Part shown: positions 20,712 through 21,382 of the stretch, piece by piece
How the letters are laid out: every line of letters begins with the position of its first letter
Numbering within the stretch: position 1 is the first letter of the stretch
Virus record (IMG/VR): IMGVR_UViG_3300027763_000270
Span: 1 to 21,382 of that record
DNA: 21,382 bases
Strand: one strand, 5' to 3'
From: a virus
The notes under the pieces: model-generated
The model's input: only the letters and a program-made list of their open reading frames with translations
Databases searched by the model: none
What the model was told of the DNA's origin: nothing
Program-made: the position numbers and the translations under genes

Positions 20712-21152
20712 ATGGCTGGAAGACCAAAACGCAAGTCTGACTTGGCTGCACTTGATTCTTTGCCGAAGGCGCATATCGTCGCAATGCTTGAGGCTGGACA
20801 ACCGATTGCACGCATCTGTTACGCGCTCGGAGTTGGTCGCGTTGCACTCGAAGATTGGCTGTCAAAACAGGAGAATGAAGGTCTTGCCTCGCGTGCGCGT
20901 GCGAAGGCAGCAGACGACATGGTAGCAGAAAGCATACTAATTGCTGACGAAACCGATGTCGAAGAGGTACAAAAGGCTAGATTACGGGTGCAAACGAGGC
21001 AATGGGTGGCTGAAAGATGGAATCCAGCAGCGTATGCGCAGAGCAAAGCGCCTACTTTGCAGGTAAACCTGTCGGGGATGCGACTGGACGCATTGCGACA
21101 CATTGAGGTGGTCGAGGACATATCCACAGAAAACAGCGAAAAGTTGTCCTAG
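20712..21152 (+). CDS. Terminase small subunit-like protein
   Basis: The 146-aa product starts MAGRPKRKSDLAAL and has an N-terminal HTH (LEAGQPIARICYALGVGRVA, then LEDWLSKQEN). A helical region follows (DDMVAESILIADETDVEEVQ) and RLRVQTRQWVAERWNPAAYA. This is the usual plan of Sf6-type small terminases: DNA-binding domain, oligomerization helices, and the RxxxRxW block. It should recognise packaging DNA and load the large terminase, which is expected beyond the window. A GGAGG ribosome site lies in the preceding micro-ORF. The tail is polar, and its last codons include a degenerate DnaA-box-like sequence. Confidence 0.72.
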   Translation: MAGRPKRKSDLAALDSLPKAHIVAMLEAGQPIARICYALGVGRVALEDWLSKQENEGLASRARAKAADDMVAESILIADETDVEEVQKARLRVQTRQWVAERWNPAAYAQSKAPTLQVNLSGMRLDALRHIEVVEDISTENSEKLS

Positions 21153-21275
21153 TTATCCACAGTTGCGTGGAAACTAGCAAAGTTATGCACAAAACACCTG
21201 TCAAACCTGTGGATAACAGCAAAATAACTTTACATAATGGACATAGTATAAAGTAGGTGTAGAGATTAGTATTCG
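21120..21275. other. Candidate replication origin with DnaA boxes and AT-rich stretch
   Basis: Perfect DnaA boxes TTATCCACA occur at 21153-21161 (plus) and 21208-21216 (minus, read as TGTGGATAA). TTATGCACA, which also fits the consensus TTATNCACA, lies at 21183-21191. ATATCCACA at 21120-21128 is one base off. The following stretch is AT-rich (13 of 50 bases G/C at 21221-21270), as expected for an unwinding element. The region is the only gene-free stretch of any length at this end. Confidence 0.65.
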
Positions 21276-21382
21276 TTTCTGCTTGTTTTCTGCTGACAGA
21301 TTCGGGTTTACCCCCCCCCTTCGCTTGGCGCGACGGGTGGCGCTGAAACTGCACCCCGACAGTTACCGACCTAACACCCCCC
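21276..21382. other. Non-coding stretch with poly-C run to window end
   Basis: No ORF is convincing here. The stretch holds a run of nine C (21311-21319), a small hairpin AACTG/CAGTT (21347-21351, 21360-21364), and a C-rich end of six C at the window edge. The downstream gene, probably the large terminase, would start beyond the window. Confidence 0.4.

Noticed and set aside
1-21382. Integrase, transposase, CRISPR array or insertion sequence
   Set aside because: No recombinase motif, no regularly spaced repeats and no terminal inverted repeats with a transposase frame were found. The tRNA-like element alone is not enough to call an attachment site.

Overview
The window looks like about half of a tailed-phage genome, probably a podovirus-like phage of a Gram-negative host. 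Evidence is a lysis cassette, long glycine/alanine-rich virion proteins, a primase-helicase, a RecB/Cas4-like exonuclease, an SSB-like protein, a Mom-like DNA modifier and a small terminase subunit, all densely packed with ATGA-type overlaps. Large terminase, portal and capsid genes are absent and would be expected beyond the right edge; no integrase is visible. A freshwater betaproteobacterial host is only a guess from general resemblance. The DnaA boxes match the proteobacterial consensus.

Layout. (1) 1-1263, rightward: holin-like protein (cut by the window edge), a second small membrane protein, and an M15 peptidase endolysin. (2) 1260-10748, rightward: a C1q-like putative fibre or decoration protein, a long structural protein, a small GNAT-like protein, and four large proteins that probably form the internal-virion/DNA-ejection set. 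The last of these carries a domain seen in phage polyvalent proteins. (3) 10749-13958, leftward: a tightly coupled operon of small genes ending in a 2OG-Fe(II) oxygenase. It includes three microproteins (34, 47 and 50 aa), two of them membrane proteins and one cysteine-rich. (4) 13959-14201: divergent control region with a near-consensus leftward sigma70 promoter, inverted repeats, a structured segment ending in a strong rightward terminator, and a promoter/operator for an HTH gene that may be leaderless. (5) 14202-16826, rightward: Cro/CI-like HTH, RuvC-like nuclease, small coiled-coil protein, RecB/Cas4-like exonuclease, SSB-like protein, then an intrinsic terminator. (6) 16879-19805: a 35-codon ORF, the Mom-like protein and the primase-helicase. 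A tRNA-like sequence is embedded in the 3' end of the Mom-like gene. (7) 19806-21382: repeat and hairpin cluster, an unknown gene, an 18-codon ORF, the small terminase, and an intergenic region with three DnaA boxes followed by an AT-rich stretch.

How it fits together. Genes in 14202-19805 look like the early replication and recombination programme, with DNA modification by the Mom-like protein to evade host restriction. The left part is the late virion and lysis programme. The control region at 14.0 kb plausibly decides between leftward and rightward transcription. There are two candidate replication origins: the DnaA-box cluster at 21.1-21.3 kb, and the repeat cluster just downstream of the primase at 19.8-19.9 kb.

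The features most worth a second look are the tRNA-like element inside the Mom-like gene, the two origin-like regions, the structured divergent control region, the terminator with no room for a promoter after it, and the leftward microprotein operon that meets the late genes stop codon to stop codon.
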